A DNA stretch of 64,000 bases, from NCBI GenBank assembly GCA_028564705.1, contig JAPXFQ010000387.1, forward strand, positions 248,001 through 312,000, in the 5' to 3' direction. The notes beneath the pieces are model-generated. The model was not told the origin of the DNA, ran no database searches, and saw only the letters and a program-made list of their open reading frames with translations. Position 1 is the first letter of the stretch, and each line of letters begins with the position of its first letter. This stretch comes from Apricaphanius iberus (lineage: Eukaryota > Chordata > Actinopteri > Cyprinodontiformes > Aphaniidae). A program made the translations under genes and the position numbers. This document shows, piece by piece, positions 23,401 to 35,400 of this stretch.

Positions 23401-26400
23401 GATACAAATGGCTGAGACTGTCAGCGTGACTCAGAGGCTGCAGCCTTCTCTGGAGCAAGCAGGAGGAGCAAGCCACTAGCCACCAGCGCTAGCACTGACG
23501 GCTAATCTGAGACATGTTAATCAAAAGGACATGCCCCTTGTTATTAATAATTGCAAGCTTAAATTTCATCTAAATGGATGAGTTAAAAAATTCACTCTAC
23601 CTTATCATGATGATAAACTTGACCTATTAAATCTAAAATAATTTTTGAACCAGGCTGTGAACATGTTTATCTCTGCTCTGCAGTTGGCAGTTTTAGCATG
23701 GGAGTAATTTGCGTAATTTTAACCCAGGATTCTGGGTTAGATTGACTGGTTTGACTGGTTTGTCCCCACCGCACCTAAAGCCTAGTTCACACCAGATGCG
23801 GCCGCCTCGCATCGTGACGTGATTGTTTCGATTGCTGACCAAATTTTTTTTTGCGCGAGTTGCGAGGGACCTGCGTCAATTGTGGCAGGAAGTCAAACCA
23901 AGACACACGAGACAATCTTGTCAATATTGAAAATAAAGTCAATTTTCTAAATAAAATGCTTCAGATGACAAATGTGGTCATATCTGTGGATCTAAACAGA
24001 GTATATGGAGATGGCTCTCCTTTCTCCTTGCATTTGGAAAGAGGAATATGTATTTAAGAAATGTGAAGGAATGTGTATTTCAACGGTATACCTATCCTAC
24101 TCTTTACTACCGCAAACACTCTCTGGCTGTGTGTGTCTCTCGACACCAGATAAATTAAAGAAGTGTGTAAAGTTCCTGGTCACAGAAATATGATGTAATT
24201 GTTCAATGAGGTTATTTACCTATTCTTTATGAAAAAATAGCTCAGAACAAACAGCGGTTTATTGTTGTGCGTATTCTTCTGGGGCGAGTACATGTTTGCT
24301 TATCTTTGTACTATATGGATGCCTATGTGGATTTTAATGTCTGCCATTTGAAAAATAAAACACATAATCCTCTGCCGTTCTACAGTTAATAATTGCATAA
24401 AGATGCGATTTTCAATACCTGTTTATACACTCATCGCCTATTGTAATGAAATGTTAGACAGAGTAATAATAGGCTTTGAATAGTTAATAATAATTGTCCC
24501 CAATCTTCAATCTTCAAACCACACTCAGCTTTATGATTATTGTCCCCAGTGCTTTTAAAAACAAACTGAAACCCTTTATGGGAGTCAATGGGACCTTGGT
24601 CTTTTCTGGAGCCAGCGCCTAGCAGAACTACTATTTTTGTCACTTCCGCATAGGCTTCACATTTGGCCAGTGAAGTTTGCCCCCCTGGTTGGTACACAAC
24701 ACCCATTCCTAGCAGTTTCCTTTATAACCTTTGCTACATTTTTCCAGTCTTATGGTTACTATTCCTTCTAACTTTGTCAAGTCTTTCCTCAACTCTTTCT
24801 TCAATTTCCTCTATGAACACTTGTTTGTGTCTGCACTCCACTAACAAAATCCTGGTCAGGGTAGGGATATCAAGTGGATTTTTTTCCAGAATTTACTATG
24901 AACTGGGTCGTATTACGATATAAGAGTATTTGTTGCCTTTGTGAACTTTATTCCATTTTAGACAAGAAACTGGTGGGAAAAAAAAGTTTGACAAGCAACA
25001 ACAGGAGAAATTTGGTCGCGGTGGGGGGTGGGTAACTACTCTTCCACAAAACTTTGCTGCAGAAAGCTACTGATGATGCGCTCATGACCTCAGATAAGGG
25101 ATTTGTCTATACTTGCTCTTGTTTGCTCCAAGGAGTCAGAAATAAGTTGCTGATGACAATCTGCTTAACATTTTTCCATGGATCAGACAGCAAGCCTGTC
25201 CTAAAAAGATAAAAGCCTCAACTTCATTTTTTCACCTTTAAGTCAGAATAACAGAATGTTATCGTTTAACCTGAGTACCTTAGGAACAAAAGGTTTTGAG
25301 TCTCTCACTTTTTATAATGTCTTCCTCCTTTCTGCAAAATATTGCCAGAACTCCCCAGACCACCTGTCCCAGGATTGTGCACAAAGGCTCTCCCTGCATT
25401 TATCACATCTGACCTGAACTATTGTACCTTATTATTTTCCTAATAATTACTTTCTTCTTAGAATTGAATGTCCTGTTTTGCTATAATTTCTAAATGTTCA
25501 ATGTTTTTTGGGGGATTTTTTTTATCATACACGATAGCATTTTTCCCAAGACACACAGTGCTGGCTTTTAGTGTAAAATATGGGCATTGTGTATATTATG
25601 AATGCGGTGTGGCATTGTGGGAACTTTGCGGTATTGGTGCCGGCATGTTTGGTAGTTATATTACTGTGATTTTGCCACAACACCTTGGCCCAACAGAGGG
25701 TGATGTCATGATGATTTGTTGAATGTGCGCTGACCCCTAGCCGGCAACAGTGTGTAAAATCCAAGTAAACCTGGGGAGTTAATCTAGCATTTAGAAAGTG
25801 TATCAGCTAGGGGTGTCACAATCTCGATTTTGTATCGGAATCAATCGAAATAACGTTATGACATTGCACATCGAAATCCAAAAGAAGATCACAATCACCT
25901 CCTGCCATGTTTACATCCTGTGTCCCACACGGGACTCCATAGCAATATTTAGCAGACAACCGTCTCATCACAAGGAACCACACATTGCATCTTCCCTAAC
26001 AAGGAACTCTCACCAGTTCTCATTCAACTCACAACAACACCCGGTAATATATTAACTGCCTGTTTCACATCCCCCTGGATCAGAGCACACGTCTACACAT
26101 GATATTAGGTGACGCTAGCAAGTAGCTATTGGCTAAGCTAACGCTCGACCACAGCTTGGATAGATGAGGAAGCAACTGGAGTGGAGCTAAAGCCGCTCCT
26201 TGTACTCTCAAATCACCGGTGATGAAATTTTCTATTCCCGGTGAGTTAAATCCATATTCGCATTGTAAACAACAGGACCGCTGTTTGCTGCATTTTGCTC
26301 GGTCCTATCTAGAGCATATCGTATTTCTGCAGTAACTATAATGAGTCACTAGATGGCAGCAAGCCTCCGTTAGCATTAAACAACACTGTCACTGTAAATA

Positions 26401-29400
26401 GATTATTTAAACATTAATGCCTAATGTGATACATTAAACAAAAATAATAAAAGTTGAATCAATTTTGTCTTTTAAAATAAGATTTACTGGACAACATTTT
26501 ATGAATGAAACCAGTGTAAAGACATAGGGTTCGATACTGTAATAGTACGTTTATTTTTTTATTTTTTTTTATCGAGAATCGAATCCAATCGTGACCCTAA
26601 AATCGAAAATCAAATCTAATCGAGGATTTGGAGAATCGTGACACCCCTGGTATCAGCTGAGATGGCAAACTGGAGTGATGCAGAGGTCTGGGAGCTTCTG
26701 GCTTTTAAAGCTGAAGAGCAGATCACCGGAAAGTTCACAGGGACTGTGGAGGAAAGCTCACAAAAAGATCTTGATTGACCAGGTGTCTGTGTGTTTTCGT
26801 TGTAGATTCTGATGCTGGAGCTGAATGATGAAGCAGCAGAGCAGACAGTGGAGGCTAAAGTTGTGGATTTGTTGCAGGGACAAGAAGGATTCCGCTGGAA
26901 GGTAAGACACCATGGCTTATACATGTATTTATTCATTCAAATGCTTCAACAATTTATTTAATCATTATTCACTGACAACTGGCTGTAAGGTTCCATCTGT
27001 CATTTATGGAATGGTTTTTCACAACATAGTTGAAATCAGGTATGTGAATATGCTTCAAAACTGCTACAATTTTATTTGGGACTGATAGGTTTCAGACAAC
27101 TATTTCTGTTTGGTAAAGAAAATGTAATAATTGCTAGAACTTTGTCAAACACCACTCTAGTTTACTGGAAGTTCAACCTATTATTACTTACAGAACTCAT
27201 CAGTTTTGTAGGCAACCTTGCACACAAATATTTTGTAATTCCCATTTTCTGAGACCAGGGCTCTGTGGTGGCCACTATAGCACACAAATTGGGTAGCAAA
27301 CTTGGGAGTAATCTTAGTCATGATCCATTTGGAAGACTCATAATGTCCATGCCATAACCAATTCCACGCCTTGTCCCATATCATTCTCTGAGATTAGTTG
27401 AACAGCCGATGCAGTTCTCTAAAACGAAGCTGGAACTGGGAGCAACCAGGTTTCTCCACCATGACTCCCATATTAGAACCAACTTCCCCAAAATGTTTGA
27501 CAAGCATCCTTCATACCAGTTATTAAATGTTTAGGCCTCATCACAGTTTGTTTTTAATTCTGTGTTATGTTGTTTCTTAGCTTTAATTTGTGTTTTTGAT
27601 GTACTTGACCATGGCCAAAACTCTATTTTCATAAGTCTGCCAAATAAAATAAGTGAAGTTAGAGGATTGATGTAACCCTCATTGGCCACGTCTCACACTG
27701 CTGTTTGAGTGGTTTACTGCCTCTTTTTTCTAGGGCCACACACAGCTGGATGTTCGTGAGGAGCCTGTGATTTTCCCTCCAGGATTCCAACCTTTTACTG
27801 TAGTTCAGTGCCAGCCTCCTGCTGTGGTCACTGCCCTCACTCTACACTCAGAGTGGAAGCTGGTAGCGTTTGGAACCAGCCACGGCTTTGGCGTGTATGA
27901 TTACCTGCAGAAGAACAATGTTCTTGTCAAGTAAGTACAGAGGGATGGATAAGTTTAGTTTCTTGTATATTTAGTTTAGCCTTCCTGCTCTCCACTAGTT
28001 CTGTTTTCAATGATTAACTTTTATTTTATTGTTTTCTAGTCTTTGCCTTTTTACAGGCTTCAACTTTAACAGGATGTTTTGTGGGTCTTTTTTTCCAATC
28101 ATGGTGCTTGGCTTCTCTTTTGGCCACTTTTCACACTGAGCATCAGAATGGGAAAGAACGATGATGGTTGTTAGTGATGACGGGATGGTCCAAGTATTTC
28201 AGAAACTGCTGATCTACTTTTTTTTCTTCTTTCTTCTGACCATTTCTCATTGATTCTCATGGTTTTATTTTAATTGATTTTGTTTGATCTGTTTTTAATT
28301 TACATTCTTGTGCATAAATTAGTTTATTATGCCTTACCTAAATTGCTGTTTTCGTTAATGGATTCTAGTGTTTTGTTTTTAATGTTCATATTCTTATTTA
28401 CATTTTCTTTTATGCTTCATTTACTAAATGCATTTGTTTTAATGATGATTTAATTTAATTCTCATACTTTTATCATGCATTTGCCTTGCCTTGCCTTACT
28501 GAGATTTTCAGGCACAACAATTTTTAGGGTTTACAGAGAATGGTCCAAGAAAGGGAAATATTCACTTGGCAGCAATTCTGTGGGCGAAAATGCCTTTTTG
28601 ATGCTAAAGGTCAGAGGAGAATGGCCAGACTGGTTCGAGCTGATAGAAAGGCAACAGTAACTCGAATAAGCACTCGTTACACCCAAGGTATGCAGAAGAT
28701 CATATTTTTAGACCTGAAAAGAGCATTTGACACGGTAAACCATAGCATCCTGTTATCCAAATCGTCCACTCACAATATTTCTGACGAGACATTACGAGGG
28801 TTCAAATCCTATTTAGAGAATAGGAAGCATTGCACAAGAGTTAGGAGCATTAAGTCCTCTTTTTTTAGACAGTTCAGTCGGGGTGCCACGAGGCTCTATT
28901 TTGGGCCCTCTCTTGTTCAGTGTATATATATATATATATACAGTGCTGACACAGTTACTTTGAAAAAGTAATATGATTACTGACTAGTGGTTACTCCTTC
29001 CAAAAGTAACTTAGTTACTTTACTTATTACTTTATTTTAAAAGTAACTAAGTTAGATTACAAGTTACTTTGTTAGTTACTTTCTGCAGCTCCCAATAACA
29101 CTCCGCACTGCCTCAACATAAACACAATAACCACTTTTACATATAATCACTTTATTTGAAGTGCATTTTAACAGTAAGAACGGATATATACTTGTTTTTT
29201 AACCTCACATTGACACCAGCAACTATAAAGGAATAAGCTGTGTCTTGGGGACATACTTGCTCTCTCACTGCATGTACAAATGGAGAGTTCCACTAGGGGG
29301 CAGTGTAGGCCTACAGAGTACAGAACTCAGATTCAGGCCAAAACAAACATGGCACCCGCAAAGGAGATTATCAGCTGTTTCGGCAGCAGTAGAAGGTAGG

Positions 29401-32400
29401 ATCATATTTACCGCTATTGATACTTGTTTTCTTAATACTAATGCCGCCATGTACCTAATATATCTTTTTGCTCAAGAAAATGACAAAAATAGTAACTCAC
29501 AGTGGCTTGAACAAGTAATTTTAATCTGATTACCTGCATGAAAAAAGAAACGCGTTAGATTAGTCGTTACTAAAAAAGTGGTCATATTAGGAGTAACGCG
29601 CTACTAAGTAACGCGTTACCGGCATCACTGTATATATATATATATATATATATAAATGATCTTCCAACTATTTGTCCTGAAGTTCACGTACAAATGTACG
29701 CCGACGACGCCGTGATATGTCCATGCGAAATCAAGTCAGAAAGCAGCAGCTGACCCCCAGAGAGCGATGGAACAAATCTCAGATTGGGTGGTGCAGTCAT
29801 GCTTGACACTAAACTTTAGCAAAACTGTCAGCATGTTTTTCTCAATAAGGAATACTTCCCGCTCCCCACCGGAAATTATTGTAAAAGGAACAAGAATTCT
29901 CGAAGCAGAGTCTGTCAAGTATTTAAGCGTAGTGTTGGACAGGACAATGTCGTTTAAGAAGGATATTTCAACACTGATAAAAACTGTCAAATGTAATTTA
30001 GTGCAGTTCAGATATATTCGCCCTCAAATGAGCACAGATGCAGCCAAGCTTTATATGCATGCGATGATATTTTCACATCTTACATATTGCATTACAACTT
30101 GGTCGTTATCAACCAACACTGCATTACAGCCGCTTCAAAGCCTGTACAAACAGGCACTCAAAATATTAGATAAAAAACCAGTTTCGTATCACTACTGTAA
30201 AATTGTGAAGAAATATAAATTAACATTTGAAAATTTCATTTTGTTTTCAAATGTCAGGTTAGTATTTAAAATTATTCATGATTTGGCCCCACAGCCCCTG
30301 AGAATGTTTGTGAAATTTTGTGATGAGGCAGGGCGTAGAACCACGCGAGCTTCCTGCAGAGGAGACAGTTCTGTGAACTTTAGATCCTCCACCTTTGGAC
30401 AGAATTGCTTCTCTGTGAAAGCTGCAGTGATGTGGAACTAGTTGCCATTAACTGTTCGAGAGAGTAGTACCTTATATAAGTTTAAACTTGACCTGAAGAA
30501 GTGGTTGAAAGACAGTCAGATTTGTGATCATTAGCAAAAAACTGGTTAATCGGGGGATTTTTAAGAATGTATGAAGGTACAATCTTTTTTATAAACTGTA
30601 GATATTTGTAATAGCAAGTGTAAATACTGTAAATATTGCATCTGAATGTTTGTAGAAGTGATCCTTTTGCTGGAGCTCTATCTGTATTTTACATTTTATA
30701 TTGTGAATGGACTTAAGTAAGAATGCGTATTGGCCACTGTATAAACCTGTTGTCACTTTGCCTCTGCCAAGGGACTACAGATGAAAATTAGCTTGTAGCT
30801 ATCGCTGGTCTGTACTAAACATTTGTTGTGCAATGTCCCTGTCAAATAATTAAATAAATAAATAACTCATCTCTTTTTTGAACATGACTATGAGTTGACT
30901 GCACTCAAATGGTCACCAGATCTCTATCCAATAGAACACCTTCGGGATGTGGTGGAACGGGAGATTTGCATCATGGATGTGCAGCCTACAAATCTGCAGC
31001 AACTGCATGATGATATCGTATCAATATGGACTAAGATCTCTGAGGAATGTTTACAGTACCTTGTTGAATCTATGCCACCAAGGATTAAGGTAGTTATGAA
31101 GGCGAAAGGGGCTCCAACCCGGTACTAGAAAGGTGTACCTAATAAAGTGACCAGTGGGGGTATAACACCAACGATATTTCAGAATGGGGACTCTGTTTTC
31201 TGGTTAATGTTATACTGACTTTACTGTAAACAGTAAACTGGTTTTGCTTAAGATTTTATGCTTCTTAGTTTTGACAGAGACTGATTGATGCAACGCCATT
31301 ATTCATCAATACAAGGGCTCCCTGTCACCTTTGCAAGGATGCACGGAGTAGAGCCCCATATTTTAACTATCCTTCTCCGTCAACGGAGAGTGTATGCCTG
31401 TGATCGGTCAATTCAGTGACAGCCAGAGATCGCTTCACCAGAACGGTGCTCTATAATCTCTGTAATCAATAGTTAATGCAGCGTTTGGCCCATATATGCT
31501 TAATATTGAAAGGATAATTGATCTAAACCTGGTCTGTTGGCGGTTTTGAACACAAGTAGGTGTAGGAAAACAACAAAAAAGGCTGCTGTGTTTGTTTCCA
31601 TGCATTTTTACAGTATTCTATGAGCTGCACTTCTAGTAAAAAGCTTTACAGCTTAATCAAAACATAGTTTTTGTCGTCCCTGGCTCCTTGAGGAAGAAAT
31701 GCGTTCACAAGCCTAGAAAAAAGCAGAGACGACTCTGTGATAGTAGGCAGAGACTGGTCGAGCAACCCTGAAAAAAGAATGCAGAGTGGAGAGGAAAAAA
31801 ACTGAGAACCATAAACGAAAAACGTCTTCATCAATGCGTCTGAGTGCAAATTTGCGGTCGGAGAAGCATAAACTAGGCTTTAGGCACAAAATGGAGACTG
31901 AAATTTGCATAAGTCACTTTCTACACAAACTTTTTGATTTATAGAAAAAAACTTTATGAAAAGATTTGTCCAACTAACACTCCTTGAAAATTACACCAAC
32001 AGCAGCATCTGGATTGGGGAAGATTTTGGAGATCAGAGATTCCCTGGCTCATGGCTGATCAGTAGAATTAGACTCCCTAGAGCAGTTATTACACATCTCT
32101 GGAACAATGCCGAGCCACTCATAGCTCTTCCATTTATTTGTAACCCCCAAAATAATTGGCTGTGCAGATGATACTTTTTAAAAGTAGACTTAACACACAC
32201 CTTTTCTGTCAGGGTTTAAATAACTAGCATTTCGGAATCTTATGTTCTGTTGTAATTTAGCCTTTATTCCATATCATATAAGTCACTTTTGTCCCAACTT
32301 TTTTTATCGGATGTCATGCTGCCTTTTTTTATTTAATGCTCTTTTCTTTTTTTGTCTTGTTAAACATTTTCTCATTGCTAACTTCATTTTTGTCTTTTAC

Positions 32401-35400
32401 CATGAAAGCTTTAGTTGCCTTTTGGCTCCAAACCTCTAAAGATAAACATTGATTGATTGATTGCAAAAAGAAAACCATTATCTGCCTCCACATCACCCTC
32501 AAGCACCTTGATTTCGGTCTCAGTGGAATTGCTTTTTCTCTACCTCTGGGTTGCAATGCTTACCCATGAAATGCCACAAATCACCTTTAAAGTGAAGTGT
32601 CTTGCCCAGGGAAGCAAGAATCGAACCCACAATTTTGGGTCCCAGGCCGACAACTCTACCACTAAGCCACAGAGCCATAGAAGAGACTTATGGAGACGCA
32701 AGAAGACATACTGGTATAACTATATCTAAACTATAACTAAATGATATTGGGTCATCTTGTGTCTTAAAGCGGAAGTACAGGGAATTCTTCAACCTGGACC
32801 TTATTTTTAGTATTAATTACGTCAATTTACTCACCCAGACAAGTTTGAGTCAGTTGGAGTCTTTTGGGAGAAGTTTATATCCAGCATATATCCATATAAT
32901 GGGACAACCAAAGTCTCTAAATAAGGCATTATATGCCACAAAACTTAATATCACCAGTGTTATGAATCATTAGCAGTGACGGCTGGTGGAATTTTCTCCA
33001 GGGGGGGCTATGATGATGGCTATTTATTAGGGTTGTCAAACGATATTTTCTTTTTAACCTAATTAATTAAAGGATAGCTGTGAATTAATCCCGACTAATT
33101 AGCATTCGTAAATATGACTAAAAAACTAAAAATTTTAGAGTAAAAGGACAAATGCAATTGCCATTGCTCTTTTTTATAAATAGAGATTAGTAGAATTTGG
33201 TTTTTAACTCCACAACCATATTAACACATTAACTACATGTTCATACATTGACATATTAATCTTTAAACCAGTTGCTAAGGTTCAGACTGGGATCACTCTG
33301 TTAACACTGGGAGAACCTGCCAGAGCTCCACTTAAAGCCAGTCAGAATATGAGATGTGGTGGAGAAAAAGCTGTTATATTTATTTTGCTCTTTAATATTT
33401 CCACACAGCTGCTCATACACGGTTGGGTGAAATAAATGTGAGATGGGAGATGATGTGTGTGATGTCATATGAAAAATAAGAAAAAATGCAAGGTAATGCA
33501 GAAATAACCAAAATATATGAATAAACTTAACAGTTGGATATCAGCAGCTGTATTAAATATCAAATAAATCAAATGTAATATTGATTTATTAATAAAATCT
33601 CACAATTTACCGTTTTCCAAAATGTAAACACTCAGCAGACAAACTATCCAAGTCATCAATCCACACAATAGGAATATATGCTCTTATTGTGAAGTAGCGG
33701 CGTCTGCACTACAGCTACTTCCGCTTGTCAGTTAGCACTAATTTAAGTCAGAAAACATCACTTTAACTGAATAATGCGCATTTTTAATGCAGCGATGCCT
33801 TTGTTCGTCTCCAACTCCCGCGTTCTGAACTGTTTATCAGCCGCGCTGTATGACAGACGTCCGTGACGTTTGACTTCAGCCGCTTCAGCCCCACAGCTGG
33901 AGGGGGATGATATGTAAGCCCCGCCCCCTCAGGGTGCACCTCTCTTGCGCCCCAAGGCGTCCTATCTTTTGTATTGAAGACGAGCTACTGTGCATGTACA
34001 ACTTATAACGAGAGTCAGTGGGAGCCTTGGGGCGCAAAGATTTGCGTTCACATGTGTTTTGATCCTTAGTCAAGAGTCAAAAAACAGGTAATAGAAAAAA
34101 CCACACCTAAACATTTAAGTACATATTCAGACATTAACACTGACACATCAGGAGGGATGGGCGGCTATGAGCTCCAGTCCACAGGTTAACCCTCTGCCAT
34201 CAAGGCTCGCTGTTATCCAGCTTCCTGGTGCAGGAGAGAGCCTTAGGATACAATGAGACGGTGTGTGTGTGTGTTAGTGTGTGTGTCTGAATCCATGTCA
34301 GTGTGTGCGTCAGAAGATGCCGGTGTACGGGGGGGGGGATACTCTGTTTACATTCCTCTCACGGGCATTTGATTGTGGACCAAGTCAAAGGTCTTCATGG
34401 GAGCCAAAACAATAATTATTTGGATAACAGGGAGAGCAAATTTCCTCTCTACCCCTTCAGTCTGTCAGCGGTTTCTTTTATAGTCTAATTCAACCAAATT
34501 AAATTCCAGATTACTCCATTAATTTCCAGTTGCACCAATCCACACTGACAGTTTCTCCAAGTCCGATGACAATCGCGAGTGAGTCCCAAAGCGCCAGCTA
34601 GATCGCCTCTTGCAGCGTCTAGCCTGTGCTCGAGCTCACCAAGCGTGAGGTTCTGAGTTCCATCAGCACGAATCCGTGCTTCACACGGCTCCTTCAGCCT
34701 TCCAATCGCTTCCAGAACTGTCTCCAATTTCAGTATTTGTTGCTCCATTTTGCAGCAGATCCAGTACATGCCCATTCCAATCAGCAGGAACCCGATCCAC
34801 ATAAATCCAAATAGCCAGATATCCATAACCCGGATGCCCTTTTCCGGTGCTTCGTAGAGTTGAGTAGATTTTATCAATAGCATTCAGACACCAGCTGACC
34901 TTTTCCATCTTTCGCTTATTCAGTTTTGGTTCGGAGAAAAATGCAAAAAAAGACACTCCAGATAGAGGCACAGGACATAGAGCAGTGGGATAAGACACAG
35001 GAGGAGGAGTGAGAGAAAAAGCGTGCATCCTTGCCTAGAGCCACTGAGGAACCATGTGTCGAACCATGTTGATGTTTGCATTAGCAAGTTTCTTTCTAGA
35101 GAGAATGTGTTTGTGGGTACTCAGTTTGATAGATTGGAAAATTTCCTTGGGTACTTAGTTTTTTTCCCCCCTCAGTTTTATAAATGATTTGTCTGATGAT
35201 TTGCCTAATTTGTTTTGTAGGAAATGTTTTGTTCACATTTCTGCTGGGTCTTTAAATTCCAGGTGCACTTTAAACCCCAGTGACCAACTTGCGATGGAGG
35301 GCCCGTTGTCCAGAGTAAAGAGCATAAAGAAGAGCCTGCGGCAGTCATTCAGACGAATCAGACGCAGCAGAGTTTCTTTGAGAAAACATCACATCAACAA

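Larger units (their letters stand above)
28700..30867 (+). pseudogene. LINE (Rex1/CR1-group) RT and C-terminal region, split by a hAT element
   Basis: It begins inside the RT domain with [17 protein letters not shown], and after the interrupting hAT element resumes with the INDLP and [10 protein letters not shown] block (about 29655-29725). A long frame at 29767-30441 encodes the rest: [52 protein letters not shown] and [10 protein letters not shown]. Frameshifts break it around 29750 and a stop occurs at 30439. The 3' end is a taaataaataaata-like tail near 30850. It lies inside a Tc1-like element. Confidence 0.75.

Noticed and set aside
32609..32682. A functional tRNA gene
   Set aside because: Box A and box B are present, but the acceptor and anticodon stems do not pair fully and a SINE body follows.
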